64,000 bases of DNA from Earliella scabrosa (GCA_022605405.1 JABYQQ010000012.1:1240001-1304000); one strand, 5' to 3'. Positions 32,046-44,799 are shown, counted from the first letter of the stretch. Numbers and translations are program-made. The notes: generated from the sequence alone by a model not told the origin.

Positions 32046-34184
32046 TCATGCAAGAGCGTTCCCAGCCGGGGTCACTGGCACCGTGCCGTCCTGGATGATG
32101 CTCCCCCGGAGCTCATCCCGCTTCAGGTGCAGCTCCGCCTGCCCGCCCTTCAGTTGCTCCACAGTCGGATGCGGGAGATCGCCGCTGTGCTGCATGGGCG
32201 TAACAGGAGATGAATCCGAAGATGGGGACTCGGCCACCGGCTTCGTGTCCTGCTCGGGGAGCTCGATCCGGGTCATCTCCCGCACGAAGGACGTGCCCCA
32301 GTATGCTGCCGAGTACTTGTTCACGTACTACGGGGCGAAGTCAGAGACGAGTCATTTGCAGGTGGGTCAACGGAACCTCACCTTGAACAGCTTGCGGTGG
32401 TTCTCCGCTCGCGTCTCGGCGTCCATGGTGACCGCCTGGAAGATCGCGTCTGCGACTTCTTGTGAGTCCCAAGGGTTGACGACGATACTGCCGTTCAAGC
32501 TCTGAGCCGCGCCCGCGAACTCCGAGAGGATCATCACGCCCTGCCGCTGCTGCTGGCACGCGACGTACTCGTAAGAGACCTAACAAACTAATTAGCGGGC
32601 CATATCCAAACGCGAGAGCAAGGCGACATACCAGGTTCATACCGTCTCGTGTACTAGTCACGAGACACACGTCGCTGACGGCGTACAGCGCGCAGAGCTC
32701 GTCGAAAGGCAAGCTCTTGTGCATGAAGTGGATCGGCATGAAGTCGACGGTTCCGAAGCGGCCGTTAATACGACCGACGAGTTCGTTCACAGTCGCACGG
32801 AGGTTCTGGTACTCCTCGACATCCTGTCGTGATGGGACGGCAAGTTGCGCCAGAACGACCTTGCCGATCCATTCAGGGTGTTGTGTGAGGAAGAGTTCGA
32901 GAGCGTGCAGCTTCTGAGGGACACCCTTGATGTAGTCCAGACGATCCACGCCGACGATGACTTTGCAGCCGGCGAAGCGCTGCTCGAGCTGAGCGATCCG
33001 CTTCTGTACCGACTCCTTCTTAAGGTTGTCGATGAACGACGAAGGGTCGATGCCGATCGGGAAGGTTCCGACGTGCGCTAGTCGCCCTTCAAACTCGACA
33101 CCGTTCGGCATGGTAGGAAGGCCAAGGATACGTGTACATGATGAAAGGAAGTGTCGAGCATAGTCGTACGTGTGGAATCCGATGAGGTCCGAATAGAGGA
33201 TACCGAGGAGGATCTCCCGTCGGACAGGAAGAATTCTGAATCGGGGTCAGCCTGGTATTCGACACGGGAAGTGAAGCGGAACTGAAGAGTGCGCGTGTGA
33301 CGGAACAACCTTCGCGGGTCTGGTCGAGGACCAGCGACTGAATAAGATCCGCGAGTCAGAAGACGAGGCACGAGCGGCACTCCGGGACGAAGGCGCGTCT
33401 CACGGGGCCAATCAGGGGAGATCGGACGTCTCGAAAGCGGGCATGTGGAGCGAAATGGGACAAAATGGACGAGAGCGCGCCAAAAGGCAAACGGGAGCGC
33501 GTGGACTGACCTGTAGATCTCACTGGACGGGAAGGGTGTGTGCAGGAAGAAACCAATCTTGATGTCGGGGTACCTCGGAGGCGGTATATCCTCGCAGTTG
33601 ACGCCATCGAGGATGCGGTCGACCTCGTTCGCGGTCATGTCCCCAACATTCTGGGTGCCGTCGATGAGGGTACGGAGGAGGAGGGGAAGGAGCATCAGGT
33701 GATAGTCTTGGACCCAGACCATGGAGCCCGGTTTGAGCTGAGACATGATGGCCTCGGCGAAGGCCATGTTCGCCTGACGGTAGGCAAGCCAGTTCTCGTC
33801 CTCGAAGTTCATCTCGCCAGGGTGGTAATGGAAGAGGGGCCAGAGAATGGAGTTGGAGAAGCCGTTATAGTGGCGGTCTGCGACGTCGTCGTCGAGGTAG
33901 ACGGCTTGGCACGAGTACTCCTCCCTGAGGCGGCGGTCGACGATGGGTCTGTCCTTGGGAGGAATGAAGAAGCCGGGCCAGCCAATCCATGTGAAGGACA
34001 TGGACTTTTTGCAGCCGGAGAGGGCGGAGACGAGACCGCCGGAGGACATCTTGAAGTGGTACTCGCCCGAGGCATCCTTGTTAATGGTGATGGGGAGACG
34101 GTTGGAGACGACGATGATGTGCCGCTGCTCGCCGTCGGCGGGGAGGGCGAGGTCGGGGGTAGAGGGCTCGGTGGTGAGCGACAT
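32046..34184 (-). CDS. TPS1: Alpha,alpha-trehalose-phosphate synthase (UDP-forming)
   Basis: Glycosyltransferase family 20 enzyme that makes trehalose 6-phosphate from UDP-glucose and glucose 6-phosphate, the first step of trehalose synthesis in the cytosol. Exons 34184-33511, 33235-32632, 32579-32382 and 32327-32046; 585 aa. Family motifs in order: VVSNRLPITI, SSGGLVSALSG, WVQDYHLMLLP, HTPFPSSEIYR (rebuilt across intron 1), GVDRLDYIKGVPQKL and STRDGMNLVSYEYV (rebuilt across intron 2). The last roughly 75 residues, Pro/Ser/Glu-rich, extend beyond the catalytic core and may be regulatory. There is no TPS2-like phosphatase domain. Confidence 0.93.
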
Positions 34185-35590
34185 GGCGGGTCCTACTCGT
34201 AGGCGGTGACCGTGGCCGTGGTGGTGGTCGGGTAGAAGGAGGAGGGGGGGTAGCAAGTAGGGTTAGGAGCGGGCTCGGAGTGCTTTTCTCTTGTAGTCTC
34301 ATCGATGATGCATGTGACATCATCCTTGACTGCCGTTTTCTGCCAGAGTCGCGAGACACGCCTGCGCGGGGATTGGCCCAGACCCCGCGCCGGCGTTTCC
34401 CCGCAGAAGGCGGCCCAAATCGGGGCGGGCGGCTGTGTTTTCGCGCCGCTTCGGTTCGTTTACGTCTGCGCTTTCTCCGAGCACATCGTCCGCCTCGAGC
34501 TATCGCCCCATCGCCTGCCCAGCCTGCGCTCTTCTGGCTGATCGTCGTCCCATCTGCCCCCTTCTCGCCGCTTTCGGCCCTCTGCGCATCGTCCACCGGG
34601 TTCCCTCGGATCTGCTACCGTCGAACGTGGGTCAATGCAGACACATCGTTCTTATCACCTTCGCATTGGGGTGCCCACCTCCCTGCACCCCCCGAGTTTC
34701 TGTGCTCGTCTGTCACCGCGGGCCGACTCGCAAATGCACATGCTCTCGGGCCTTGTAAGTCTTTCAGGCAGAGATGTATGCAATTCCCTAGTATTCTACG
34801 CGCCGTGGCAGTTTCACAGTAGCATCGCACGCGCACGATTAACGTTCAGCGTATACAACGACGACGATGCACCTCGCGAGCTGCTCCCCCAGATCGAGCA
34901 CAACCCGACTTCGCTGCGACCCCCTAAAGTCTGAGCCTGAGCTTGTCACAACTCTCTCTATATCTGCTGAGGAACCGATGCAAGAACTCGCACATATCGG
35001 ACTCGCAAGTCAAAACATCGTCGATACTCGTCGGCAACATGGGCCGCAGATTTGCCTTCCTCAAAGATCCGCGTACCCCTTCCAAGTCCGCGGCGCCGTG
35101 CCCTCGTTCTTGACCAGATGAACCATTCGGACGGGGTCAATGCCCGCCGATGCGTTAGAGCGCGTCTTCGCTGATCCTCGTGGCCATGTATGATCGTAGT
35201 ACACATCGTTGTGTCACCGTGAGGTCAATAAGTACGCAACGGCAATAAGGTACCATAAATTACACGGGTGAAGCACTATGTACCTATAACGCCGAGCCTG
35301 CGAGGACGGTCAACACAGAACAGCAGACGATCGACCCCCCAACGTCACCCCGAAAGCGAAGGAAGGAAGTGTAGGGGTCCCCATCCAAGTGTGCATACGG
35401 CTGAGCGACAAGAATGAGCAAACACAGAACACACCAAGACTCTTCTTTCCCTTGATACTGCTTCCCGGGCAAACCCCGGGCCGCTGACAGACCGCCTCCG
35501 CACTCTCGCCCACCTATACTGTACAACAGCGCAAGAATAAACACCACCACCACCACCAACCTCTGAGAGCAAACCGTGGCCACACGAATG
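34185..35590. promoter_or_regulatory. TPS1 upstream region
   Basis: 1.4 kb between the TPS1 start and the 3' end of the Bsd2-like gene. Close to the TPS1 ATG (about 34236-34250) the plus strand has a GGAGGAGGGGGGG tract, which includes an AGGGG stress-element core; in such a purine tract this may be chance. No gene seen. Confidence 0.35.
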
Positions 35591-37187
35591 CTACAGCAGG
35601 CCCGCAGCTTGGAGCGTGCGCGTGAGACGCAGCTCCTCCTCCGTCACCTCCCCCCGGCGCTCGACGTTCTCGTCGTGCCCCCGCTGCGGGGACTCGGGCT
35701 CGTCCTGCAGGTTCGTGAAGCCGAACGCGAGCTCGAGGTTGCGCCGCACCTGCTCGTCCCGCGCGCGCTGCTCGGGCGTGATCGGTTCCTGAGGCAGTGA
35801 GGCCGCGCGGATCGAAGCCTCCCAGCGCTTCACGCGGTAGAAGCCCACGCACGACGAAAGGAGGAGGAACCAGCCTGCGTTTGACACGACGTGGGGAGGC
35901 GTGAGCTACACGGAATGCCAGCGGGGCTGCGGGCTCCCAGCATCAGTCAATCAGCACGCACCGATCGTCATGAGGAGGAGCGATATCCAGTCGCGCGAGG
36001 TGATGGCGAGCTGCATTTCCAGGTCCAGGATCGCGTTCGGGTCCGTGGCGTTGTATCCCGAGCTCAGGTCGGCGAACGATGTCGCACCCGCGGTCGCGTT
36101 CAACGCCGCAGTGCGCGACGTGTTCCACTTTGCGATCTCCTCCGCCAGTGTCATCGACTCGTCGCCGTCCCCACCCATGCTGAGGCGGCCCCCGCTGCCG
36201 TACTGGATGAGACCGAACTGGATGAGGGTGATGCCGAGGCCGGCACGGGAGCCGTATTTTCCGGCGTGAGTGGTGTGGAGGAGGTAGGTGAGGACGAAGC
36301 CGGCGAACTGGAAGAAGTACGAGACGAAAGCGGTCATGATGAACGTGAAGACCGGGCCCGATGGGAGCTCGTCGACGATCATGTACGCGTTGGGGTCGAG
36401 CGTGCCCGCAGGGGCATGGACGGTGGTCTCCCAGTACGGCGGCACGGCGTCCGCCTGCGCCTCGGCGTAGGACTGCAACAGAGATCAAGTCAGCACACGC
36501 ATCGCCACCACCACCTGTGGGCTGCCAGACAGGGAGACACGCAAGCAGATGGCAACGCAAGTGGCGAGATGAGCACGGAACGGAACGCAAGAAACGCACC
36601 GGCGGGGTCTCCTTCTGCACCTCCTCAGGCACGATGTGCACGTCTCCGTTCGCATCCGTGATCTCGACGCCCCTCGAGGGCTTCGCCGCCACGTTCGCAA
36701 ACACCCCGTCGTTCTCGGTGCCACCGCCGACGACCCGCGGCGCAGGGGCCTCCGTCGGCACGCGGACGTAATGCTGCGGGAGCAGCGCCCCCGCCGCCCT
36801 CCGCCAGAACGACCGCCGCGGCGGCGGGGGCTGCACAGGTGGTGCGGTCGGGACGAAGCCGTTCGAGTTGCCGATGTCGTTCGGGAGCGCACGGGTGGAC
36901 GGGCCAGGGGGCGAGCCGGGCGGGGGGTAGTCGTAGTCGTAGTCCCGCTCAAAGTCGTATCCGCCGGGGACCGTCTGCGGTGTGGGCAGCACCTCTGGGA
37001 ACTCGCCGTCGAGCGGAGGGTGGTAGTGGGAGTCCGAGCGCGGGGGCGGCGCCCGCCGGTTCAGGGGGGTGGACTCGGACGAGTCCTGGCCTTCGTCGTC
37101 GTCGTCGTCGAACGCGTCGTCGAGCTCGCGCTGGGCATCCTCGGGGGCGTAGCGAGGGCCAGGGAGCGGCGCGTACGACGGAGCCAT
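35591..37187 (-). CDS. Bsd2/NDFIP-type adaptor of Rsp5-like ubiquitin ligase
   Basis: Membrane adaptor (yeast Bsd2/Tre1, human NDFIP family) that recruits NEDD4/Rsp5 ligases to endosomal and Golgi cargo such as metal transporters. Exons 37187-36600, 36472-35962 and 35874-35591; 460 aa. The acidic, Pro-rich N-terminus (about 200 residues) leads to VPPYWETTV, which supplies a PPxY ligase-binding motif. Three membrane segments follow: around SGPVFTFIMTAFVSYFF, around GSRAGLGITLIQFGLIQYG and at WISLLLMTIGWFLLLSS. The conserved FQFAGFVLTYLLHTTHAGK joins the first two. Intron 2 (87 nt) was set by the IGWFLLL junction. The TM2-TM3 loop carries an insert of roughly 65 residues with Asn-x-Ser/Thr sites. 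Confidence 0.87.
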
Positions 37188-37591
37188 GGGGGAGAAAGAG
37201 AGAAAGAGGATGAGAGGGCGGGGGCAGACCTGGCTGCTACGCTAGAACAGCGCTATCAGACGGCGTTCTGTCATGCAGACGTTGCACCTTGGCGCCAGGC
37301 ACTCTCCCCATTCGCCACCCGCACTAGACGCTCCGCGGCTGTGCTCTTATGGGGCGGCTCGGCGGGCGGCTTTGGACCTTTACGGTCATGATCAACTTCA
37401 TCGTCGCGGAATGACATCCTCGCGCATGGGGCAAATGAGGGAGCAGAGATGAAGCTACTGAGCAGCGGATACAGGTGAGCACTCATTGGTTTCGCGCAGG
37501 TATTCAGAAGGTTTCAAATTTGACCGCTGACCCCATGGATTCACGGTTTGGCATGGTTATGTGCACCCAGATTAGAGCGTAAGTATAGGAT
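37188..37591. other. Upstream region of the Bsd2-like gene
   Basis: Promoter region of the minus-strand gene. No other feature seen. Confidence 0.35.
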
Positions 37592-37994
37592 GTCCCCCTC
37601 AGGCAAGGGGTATCGAGGGTTCTTTTCTCCGACACGACCCCCCAAAATGTGAATATGGGCCGGATTTGCCCCTACCACCCACCCACCCCCTGTTTTTCAC
37701 ACCATTAGAGACAGAATTTGCTGGACAGTATAGCCCAAGGTAACACTTGACATGAATAGCTGATCTGTTTGTCCCATTTATTTGACTGTAAGCCCCAAAT
37801 CCTTCTGTGTTTCTACTAAGCACTCGGTAGGTGACCTTATTTAGCCGCCCGCGGACTTCTTTAGATTCCGACACACACCCCTAGTCTCGTACCAAGACCC
37901 TCCGTGCGGAGTGTGAGGGGTATCCCAACATTGCGCTCCACCCACTAGGGGTCGTGTCAGTACTAGCAGACACCGATACCCCTTGCTTCAGGAT
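37592..37994. repeat. Imperfect inverted repeat, candidate small transposon
   Basis: The left end (about 37592-37641) and right end (about 37947-37994) are inverted copies: GCAAGGGGTATCG on the left pairs with CGATACCCCTTGC on the right, and GACACGACCCC with GGGGTCGTGTC, separated by a diverged block. The interior is AT-richer than the surroundings and has no gene. A GGATG pentamer occurs outside both ends. The pattern suggests a MITE of about 400 bp, but the target duplication is too short to be sure. Confidence 0.4.
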
Positions 37995-38588
37995 GGTTTT
38001 ATATCGATCAGCTATGATGAAGCACTTGTCCCAGGCTGCGGGGACTAGGACCAAAAAGTACGGTATTAGGCAAATACTTGAGCATGATCTACAACAGGCT
38101 TCAGAGATTAGTTCTTACACGGCACATCCCACCGACGTACCCGCTGAGGTGTGGCAATACAGGCCCAATCCCCTGCTTCCAACACCACCTGGACCCACAA
38201 AACCTGGTCCAAGTCGGGGTGCCCGGAGTGTTTCGTTTCTAGTCCAGGGTCGACCAAGAATCATGCCACCGATTCCCAGCGGCTTCATGGCCAGTTTCAC
38301 CAGCTCGATCCGCTCAAGCCAGCGGTCGCTGCCTCGTGAATCCGGCTGTCCGCTGACTCGGAGCGCACAGTCCTGACGTTTACCTGCATCCATAGGGGTC
38401 CTTCGCTGAGCAATGAGTCTGTTCTCTACATCGCCGAGTAGTTCGACCCGTCTCACTGCCTGCACCCAAAGTACATAAAAACGAACCACGGAGGGGTTCG
38501 CAGTCTCCAGACACATTCACAAGCACTCCTCATCGAATCGCGAAACCGCTCTTCGACTCTGATCACTCATCTCTAAACAGATACAGAC
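37995..38588. promoter_or_regulatory. Upstream region of alcohol dehydrogenase copy A
   Basis: About 590 bases. An ACATAAAA motif near 38473 lies about 115 bases before the start codon and could act as a TATA-like element. Nothing else recognised. Confidence 0.35.
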
Positions 38589-40116
38589 ATGGCTGCTATC
38601 CGGACAATGCGCGCTGCCTTCTACGAGCCCGGCAACAACACGGTCGTCCTCAAGGACATCCCGATCCCTAAGCCAACCTCCAAGCAGGTCCTGCTACAGG
38701 TTGCCGCGGCGGGGGTGTGCCATTCCGACGTCTTCGTCCTCACGGGCTTCCTGCCCGACGCGCGTACTTATATCATGGGACACGAGAACGTGGGCTATGC
38801 CGTGGAGTACGTGCAACGCTGTTCTGGTTTCTTCTGGACCCCGTGGCTAACCAGTATGCAGATGGGGCAATGAGGTTACTGGCATCATTGCAGGCAAGCT
38901 GTATGCAGTCTGGGGTATCACGCCGTGCCCGAGGGTCCTACAAGGCTTTTCGCCGCTCTCGGATAGCGTCGGGCTGGGCGAGAACGGCGGGTTCGCGGAA
39001 TTTATGGCGGTAGACGCGAGCGAACTTGTTCCAGTCGTGAGTGTTCTCATTCATTTCTCTATGCGAGGTCTATGGACCCGGGGTGTTGATATGATCCCCA
39101 CACAGCCCGACGGACTCGCGCCTGAAATCGCCGCTTGTGCTACTGACTCGCTGTTGACCGCTTACAACGCGATCCATAACGTAGCTGGGGTTAGTTAAAC
39201 TTTTCAGGACTAGTACATAGCACAAATGCTGAATAGTCGCCCCAGCTGCGCCCCGGCACGACCAAGCGCGTGCTCATCTACGGCGTCGGCGGGCTCGGGC
39301 ACCAGGCGATTCAGCTCGCGAAGAGCTACGGCGCGACCGTCTACGCCTGCGACTACAAGCCCGAAGCGCGCGAGTTGGCTCTCTCCCTCGGCGCGGAGCA
39401 GGCCTTCGACCACGCCGCGCTCACCGCTGCCACTCTGGATACGGCCGAGAACCCGTTCACGGTGGACGTCGCGGTCGACTTTGTTGCGGATGCCCAGTGT
39501 ATGTGTAAACGACCGCTCGGCTCGGCTTGTTTGGTGTACTGATTCGAGTCCGACGATGCCGCCAGCGTTCCAACTCACGTCGGCTGCGGTCAAGAGGGTG
39601 GGCGGCGACCTCAGCAGCGACGGCGGACTCGTTGTCCTTGTAAGCTTGAGCATTGTTCCTCTTCGCTCTCTATCAACGGATTCACCGTGTTCTAGGTGGG
39701 TTTGTCCGGTGAGCAGTTCGCGTTCCCGGCCGCTGTTTTCGTCGCCTGGCACATCAACGGTAAGCCGGCGTTGTCACATCCAAATATCGTTATTTTCGCT
39801 GCTAACCACATGTAAACTACAGTCAAGACTGCAGTCTCCGGGACGATCGACGACCTGAAGGCATGCCTCGAGCTCCTTGCCAAGGTGCGTTGAAGAACTG
39901 TGCATACACCGTACACTGTACTGAGCAAAACCTCATCATGTCCTCTCATACCCGCAGGGCACCGTCAAACCCATCGTGTCGACTGACTCTCTGGAAAACG
40001 TCAACGATGTACTGGATGCACTCCGGGCCAGCGCTGTCACGGGGCGTAAGATCATAGTCCCTGGCTCCTGTGGCAATGTAGAACCGTTGAGTTGCCGGGA
40101 CCCAAGTTGCTTATGA
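38589..40116 (+). CDS. Zinc-type alcohol dehydrogenase (MDR family), copy A
   Basis: Medium-chain dehydrogenase/reductase of 362 aa: GroES-like N-domain and Rossmann C-domain. Exons 38589-38806, 38862-39036, 39106-39189, 39246-39498, 39566-39639, 39696-39759, 39823-39884 and 39958-40116. GVCHSD and GHENVGYAVE carry the catalytic zinc ligands; GVGGLGH binds NAD(P). The four-cysteine structural-zinc loop is absent. The third ligand position lies in the CATDSLLTAY region, where Asp may serve. The paralog at 49308-50768 has the same eight-exon plan. Here the protein runs about 18 residues past the family end (GRKIIVP), which might reflect a lost stop codon. Substrate unknown. Confidence 0.85.
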
Positions 40117-40436
40117 TTGAGGCACAGGGCAGGAGGCGTTGAACTGCGGTGGTTTGTGGGTTTGCGTTGCACACGAACTTATAGCACAGACTTCCGTAAT
40201 TACGGATCCTTCGAATTGAAATGCAACGACTGCACAATCACGGAGGCGGCTTGAGCCAACCACGTCAGACTACACTAGAGGCGTCGTTGCCTCAGCAGTA
40301 AAACACGTTACTACAAGTACAGAATGGTGCGATATAGGATGGGGATGTACACAGCGACGGACAATGATGTTTCTGCGATATGCGACGAGCAGACAGATGA
40401 GAACACAACACAAGTCCCAGAGAAGAGAGAAGACGT
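40117..40436. other. Intergenic region between convergent genes
   Basis: 320 bases of 3' flank of the dehydrogenase and the Rsm1/NIPA gene. No feature seen. Confidence 0.4.
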
Positions 40437-42504
40437 TCAACCGAGCAGGCCCTTCACATACTTCAAGAGATCCTTGCCCTGCCGAAACAAGATCAGTACT
40501 TATCACACAGCGAGAGAACAGCACAATGACTTACCCCGTGGCTCTTGACCCCAGCAACCATCGCCTCGATGGAACTCGCGCCATCATCCACACTCTCTCC
40601 AGTCTCGGCAACGCTCTCGGGACGTCCACTGGGCATCCGGTTGAGACCGAGCCTCTGCCGCTGCACGTTCCCATACCGCAAGACAACCGTCATGATCGCC
40701 CTCCAGCCCTCGATAGCCCCAGACTGAGCGTTCACCTGTGACGAGGAGCTGTTCGTGCTCGCCAAAGACGCAAGCGACGTCGACCGCTGATGTCCCTTGG
40801 GCTGGGCAGAAGTCGGCGAAGGGGCCGGGAGAGACGGCAGCACGGTGGAGCGGACGACGTAAGGGCAGTAGGGTCGGTGTTCGCGGAGTATGTCGAGCTG
40901 GCGCTGTGGCTGTTGCTTCTTGTTCGCATCGCCTTCGCCGCTCATGGGTTCATCCATATCGACAGGCTTGGGAAGGAACGCCCACAGCCCTACCCGCCGT
41001 TGGCACATAGGACAGTGCAGGAGGGTTGCGTCCGCACTTAGGCTTCCGCTGGAGACAGAATGTTGCGATAATAGCGACATTGAAGTCGGGGGTCGAGGTG
41101 TCGAGAATGTGCGACTCGGCGTAGGTGTACCATCCCGGGCGACGGAGGAGGCACGCGAGCTGAAGTTGCGCGATGGCGTGGCAGGAGCTACAGAACTTGC
41201 GCGAGAGATGGAAGGGGTTCTCGTGGGTTCCGGAGGAGCCGGAGGGAGGATGGACCAACCAAAGAGAGCCGTCAAGACGGCGGTCTCGGAGGGTTCTACA
41301 CGAGGGATCGAGGTAATGGAAGCGCTTGAGATCGATTCCTCGGACGGTGTTGATGACTCTACCCCTTCAAAAATTGAAGACGACGACGGCAACGACACCG
41401 ACGAGATGATGGAGTACAACGACTGGACCTGAGTAGCAGTCTGAATGCTCTATGAGATCAAGTCCCAAGTATGGCGTCAGGGGCACTGACCAGAGGATGC
41501 TTGATTTCGACTCCTGTCATGACCGTGTCGAGTAGAGCTGCACGAGATTTGATCTCTCGGATTGTGGAGAGGGGGGCTTGGAGAGGGATTCGATAGATTG
41601 AATCTGAGTTGGATGAGTGAGACAACGCACAACATTGATCGCATAGCAGACGTACCATCGCACTGACGAGTCTTCCAAGGACAACCATCCTTATGCGCCT
41701 CCACTAACTGGGCGCGCTGCTTCTCCACCAAGGTGTTCGCTAATCCGGCCAAGGTTAGTTGAGACCTACCTGCTAGATTACCTTACATACCAGCTTCACG
41801 AGTCATGCCGTCCCGGTTGGCAAGGACCCATGAAACGCCGCATATGCCGCAGAGCAAACGGTCCTTCCCATCGTTGATCCACCCGCACTTGGATGCTGCG
41901 ACCGCATCAATTGCAGCTGGTTTGTTCCCGTAGGTCGACAACTTGAAGGTCGACAGACGGTTGAGGAAGGAGGCAGACGAGGAGGGGCGGTAGTCGCTCG
42001 ATGAGTCGGTCGGGACGGGCTTCGCGCCTTGACCAAAGCGCAGGGGAAGAACCTTGCGCGTGCGAGTAGCGGTCCGGGAAAGGATGGCCGCGAGGTGAGG
42101 AGCGGTCTTGGAGAGATTCTGCAGATCGCCGGAGGCTGGTCTGGAGCAGGGTACACGCTGAGAACCATTGCTCGCACGTCACTTGCCAGAGAGGTCACGT
42201 ACAGTTTGTTGTCCTTCTTGATGCCGTACTTGGTGAGCATGGCGTAGATGGACCGAGACGTGCGAAGACGCTTCAGGGGAGGGCGAGATGCGGCGGTGGT
42301 TTGGGAAGGGGTTGGGCCGACGGCCTCATCGAGGGTCTGAAGGGCATCTTCTAGTTTGCGCTGCGTTGGAGTGTCGTGTCAGTCCACGTTGTCGGGAAAC
42401 TCGGTTGAGGTGAGACAGACTTTGAGAGACTTGTCCGAAGGTCTCGTCCCGGTGGGAGTGGGAGTGGCAATCGTGGAGGCAGTCTGCTCGGTGACTGTCG
42501 ACAT
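40437..42504 (-). CDS. Rsm1/NIPA-like C3HC zinc-finger protein
   Basis: Nuclear protein of the ZC3HC1 (NIPA)/fission yeast Rsm1 family; Rsm1 acts in mRNA export and NIPA docks at the nuclear pore basket. Seven exons, 42504-42421, 42360-42199, 42118-41791, 41739-41656, 41603-41491, 41428-40535 and 40478-40437, give 568 aa. The zf-C3HC half includes FLNRLSTFKLSTYGNKPAAI, CGWINDGKDRLLCGICG and KDGCPW. The Rsm1 half has CPMCQRRVGLWAF and the HRPYCPYV block. Between them lies a Ser/Pro-rich linker. The N-terminus SLKRKLEDALQTLDEAV is rebuilt by removing intron 1. The 42-nt last exon encodes KDLLKYVKGLLG, the usual family end. Confidence 0.87.
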
Positions 42505-42861
42505 CCCGAAAGAAAGCTGGTGTAAAGCAGGAAGAAATGAGCACAGCAGTTGGTAGGACGTAAGACTGCAGCAAGCGGAGCAGAGATGAGCGAAGGGTCG
42601 AGGGTGATGGTGGCAGAGAGCAGAGAGGCGAGTCGCGGCTGTGGCGGACTCAAACCAGCCACGCGCGCGGAAGCGCCCATGGAGGCGTCAGCACGTGTCA
42701 GCGTTTCGTCTGAGCGCAGCACGGGCCGCTCGTCGCTGTGCCTGTGCGACCGCCCACTGCTCTCTGCCTCAGCTACTTACAGGAGTGCACACCGCCGTGT
42801 CTCATTCTCTTCCTACCACGTCGCTCTCTCTCCCGTGCGATACCGCACACTATCCGTCTCG
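42505..42861. promoter_or_regulatory. Divergent promoter, Rsm1-like / STK16-like kinase
   Basis: 357 bases between two start codons. Pyrimidine-rich tracts precede the kinase ATG. No TATA seen. Confidence 0.45.
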
Positions 42862-44638
42862 ATGTCGCTCCCACCGCAGCTGCTTCACTCTCTCGAAGGA
42901 TTCAAGTATCAAGTCAAGGACGCGTTCTGGGCTCTCTCCTCATGCGTATGCCAGCAATCCGCGAAAATCAAGATTAACGGGAGGACGTGTGCGTGTGGTT
43001 TAACAGAAACCATTGTATTGAGGCTGATGGAGGGCCGAAGTCAAGATCATTCGTGTTCTCGGCGAGGGTGGCTTCTCTTTCGTGTATCTTGCGCAGGATG
43101 AGACCAGCGGGGTGCGTGATGACCCGCTCCAGCAGTTGTATAGCATGTCACGCTCATATGAACAACAGCGCCAATTCGCATTGAAGAAGATCCGTTGTCC
43201 AAACGGGCAGGAAGATGTCCGTCAGGCGATGCGCGAAGTGGAAGCATACAGGCGTTTCAAGTGAGTTCCAAGCCAGCGTTGCATATATGAATGCCTCTAA
43301 ATCACCACGGAAAGACACCCAAACATTATCCGTATCCTTGTGCGTCACGTTCCTACTCCCGCGCGCATGCGTAAACTAATGAATGATCTTTCGCAGGATT
43401 CTGCAGTTGTACAAGACCCCAATGGCGACGGTCAGGTCGTGTACCTCTTTCTCCCTCTCTACAAGGTGCGTTGCCGTTCAACCGCCTTGCCCCGCGTCAC
43501 GCTCAGCCTATTCCTGGATCGACCCAGCGCGGCAACCTTCAAGACGCAATCAATGCGAACTCGATCAACAACACCCACTTCTCCGAGACGGAGATGCTCC
43601 GCTACTTCAAGGGGACTTGCGAAGCCATCCGCGCGATGCACGACTATCGCGCGCCCGTCGGCTCCAGCTCACGCGCGAATCAGTCCTCTTCCTCACGCCA
43701 TGCACCCTCCGCGCCGAATTCGCCACGTAATTCAGTAGACGAGGACGAGGATGATGAAATGTTCCCCCATCCTGAAGGCGATGCCGATGGTGGCTACTCG
43801 TACCATGGCCCAGGCAGCGGAGCGAACGTCCCTCTGATGAGCAAGAACCGTCCGGACGAGCACGACACGATATTCGACGGCGACGAGGAGCTGAATCGGA
43901 TACAGCATGCGAATGGCAACGCGGCATCGGGGGAGACGGAGCTCGTGCCGTATGCGCATCGTGACTTGAAGCCTGGGTATGCAATATGTTGTCTCGTGGG
44001 TGAAGTGATCTTATGGGTGCGCATAGGAACATCATGATCGCCGACGATGGCCAACCTATTCTCATGGACTTCGGCAGCACCATGAAAGCTCGCGTGAAGA
44101 TCGAGAATCGTTCCCAAGCGCTGCTCCAGCAGGTGCGTTGAGCTTGCCTCCCTCGTGGACCGCCACTCACTGCCTTGTACTATAGGATATCGCCGCCGAG
44201 CAGAGCACGATGGCATACCGTGCTCCAGAATTATTCGATGTCAAGACCGGTGTCACTATCGATGAGAAAGTCGACATATGGGTACGTGGTCAGCTCGTAT
44301 CTTCACATGTCCCGTCCTGAAACAGGATTCTGCCAGTCGCTTGGCTGCACGCTGTTTGCGCTGGCATATTCTCACTCTCCTTTCGAGAACACCCAAACTA
44401 CGGAGCAAGGCGGGTCGATAGCGATGGCCGTCATGGGCGCGCAGTACAAGCATCCTCCCTCCGCGTATTCACAAGGTCTGCGAGACCTGATTGACTGCAT
44501 GCTCAAGGTGAAGCCCCAGGAACGTCCTGATATCCACGAGGTGGGTCCTATTCTGCCCTACAGAACGCACGCCATCCATTGACACGCGCTTTCCAGGTTA
44601 TCCGCCGAACGGACCGAGTCCTTGCCAGCCTCCGGTGA
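42862..44638 (+). CDS. Ser/Thr protein kinase, STK16/Env7 (NAK) type
   Basis: Kinase of 426 aa related to yeast Env7 and human STK16, usually lipid-anchored at Golgi or vacuole. Ten exons: 42862-42988, 43041-43111, 43169-43260, 43315-43339, 43397-43465, 43528-43976, 44027-44132, 44186-44281, 44337-44540 and 44597-44638. Motifs in order: Gly-loop LGEGGFSFVYLAQ, FALKKI (catalytic Lys), HPNIIRILD, HRDLKPGNIMI (rebuilt across intron 6), DFGS, MAYRAPELFD and VDIWSLGCTLF. An acidic, Ser/Asn-rich insert of about 110 residues separates AIRAMHDY from HRDLKPGN. Cysteines near residue 30 could be palmitoylated, as in STK16; this is inference. Confidence 0.9.
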
Positions 44639-44799
44639 TCATGCTTGTTCGACATGTCCATATACCGTATCCTCTGACGCACGTTCGCGCACCCGCTCCT
44701 TACTCTTTCTTTATCCTCCGGGCTGTATCTTCACGGACTTCATTGCTAGTATATAGACTATGTATGCGACCATAATCTCCAGCCTCAGACAGCACAAGA

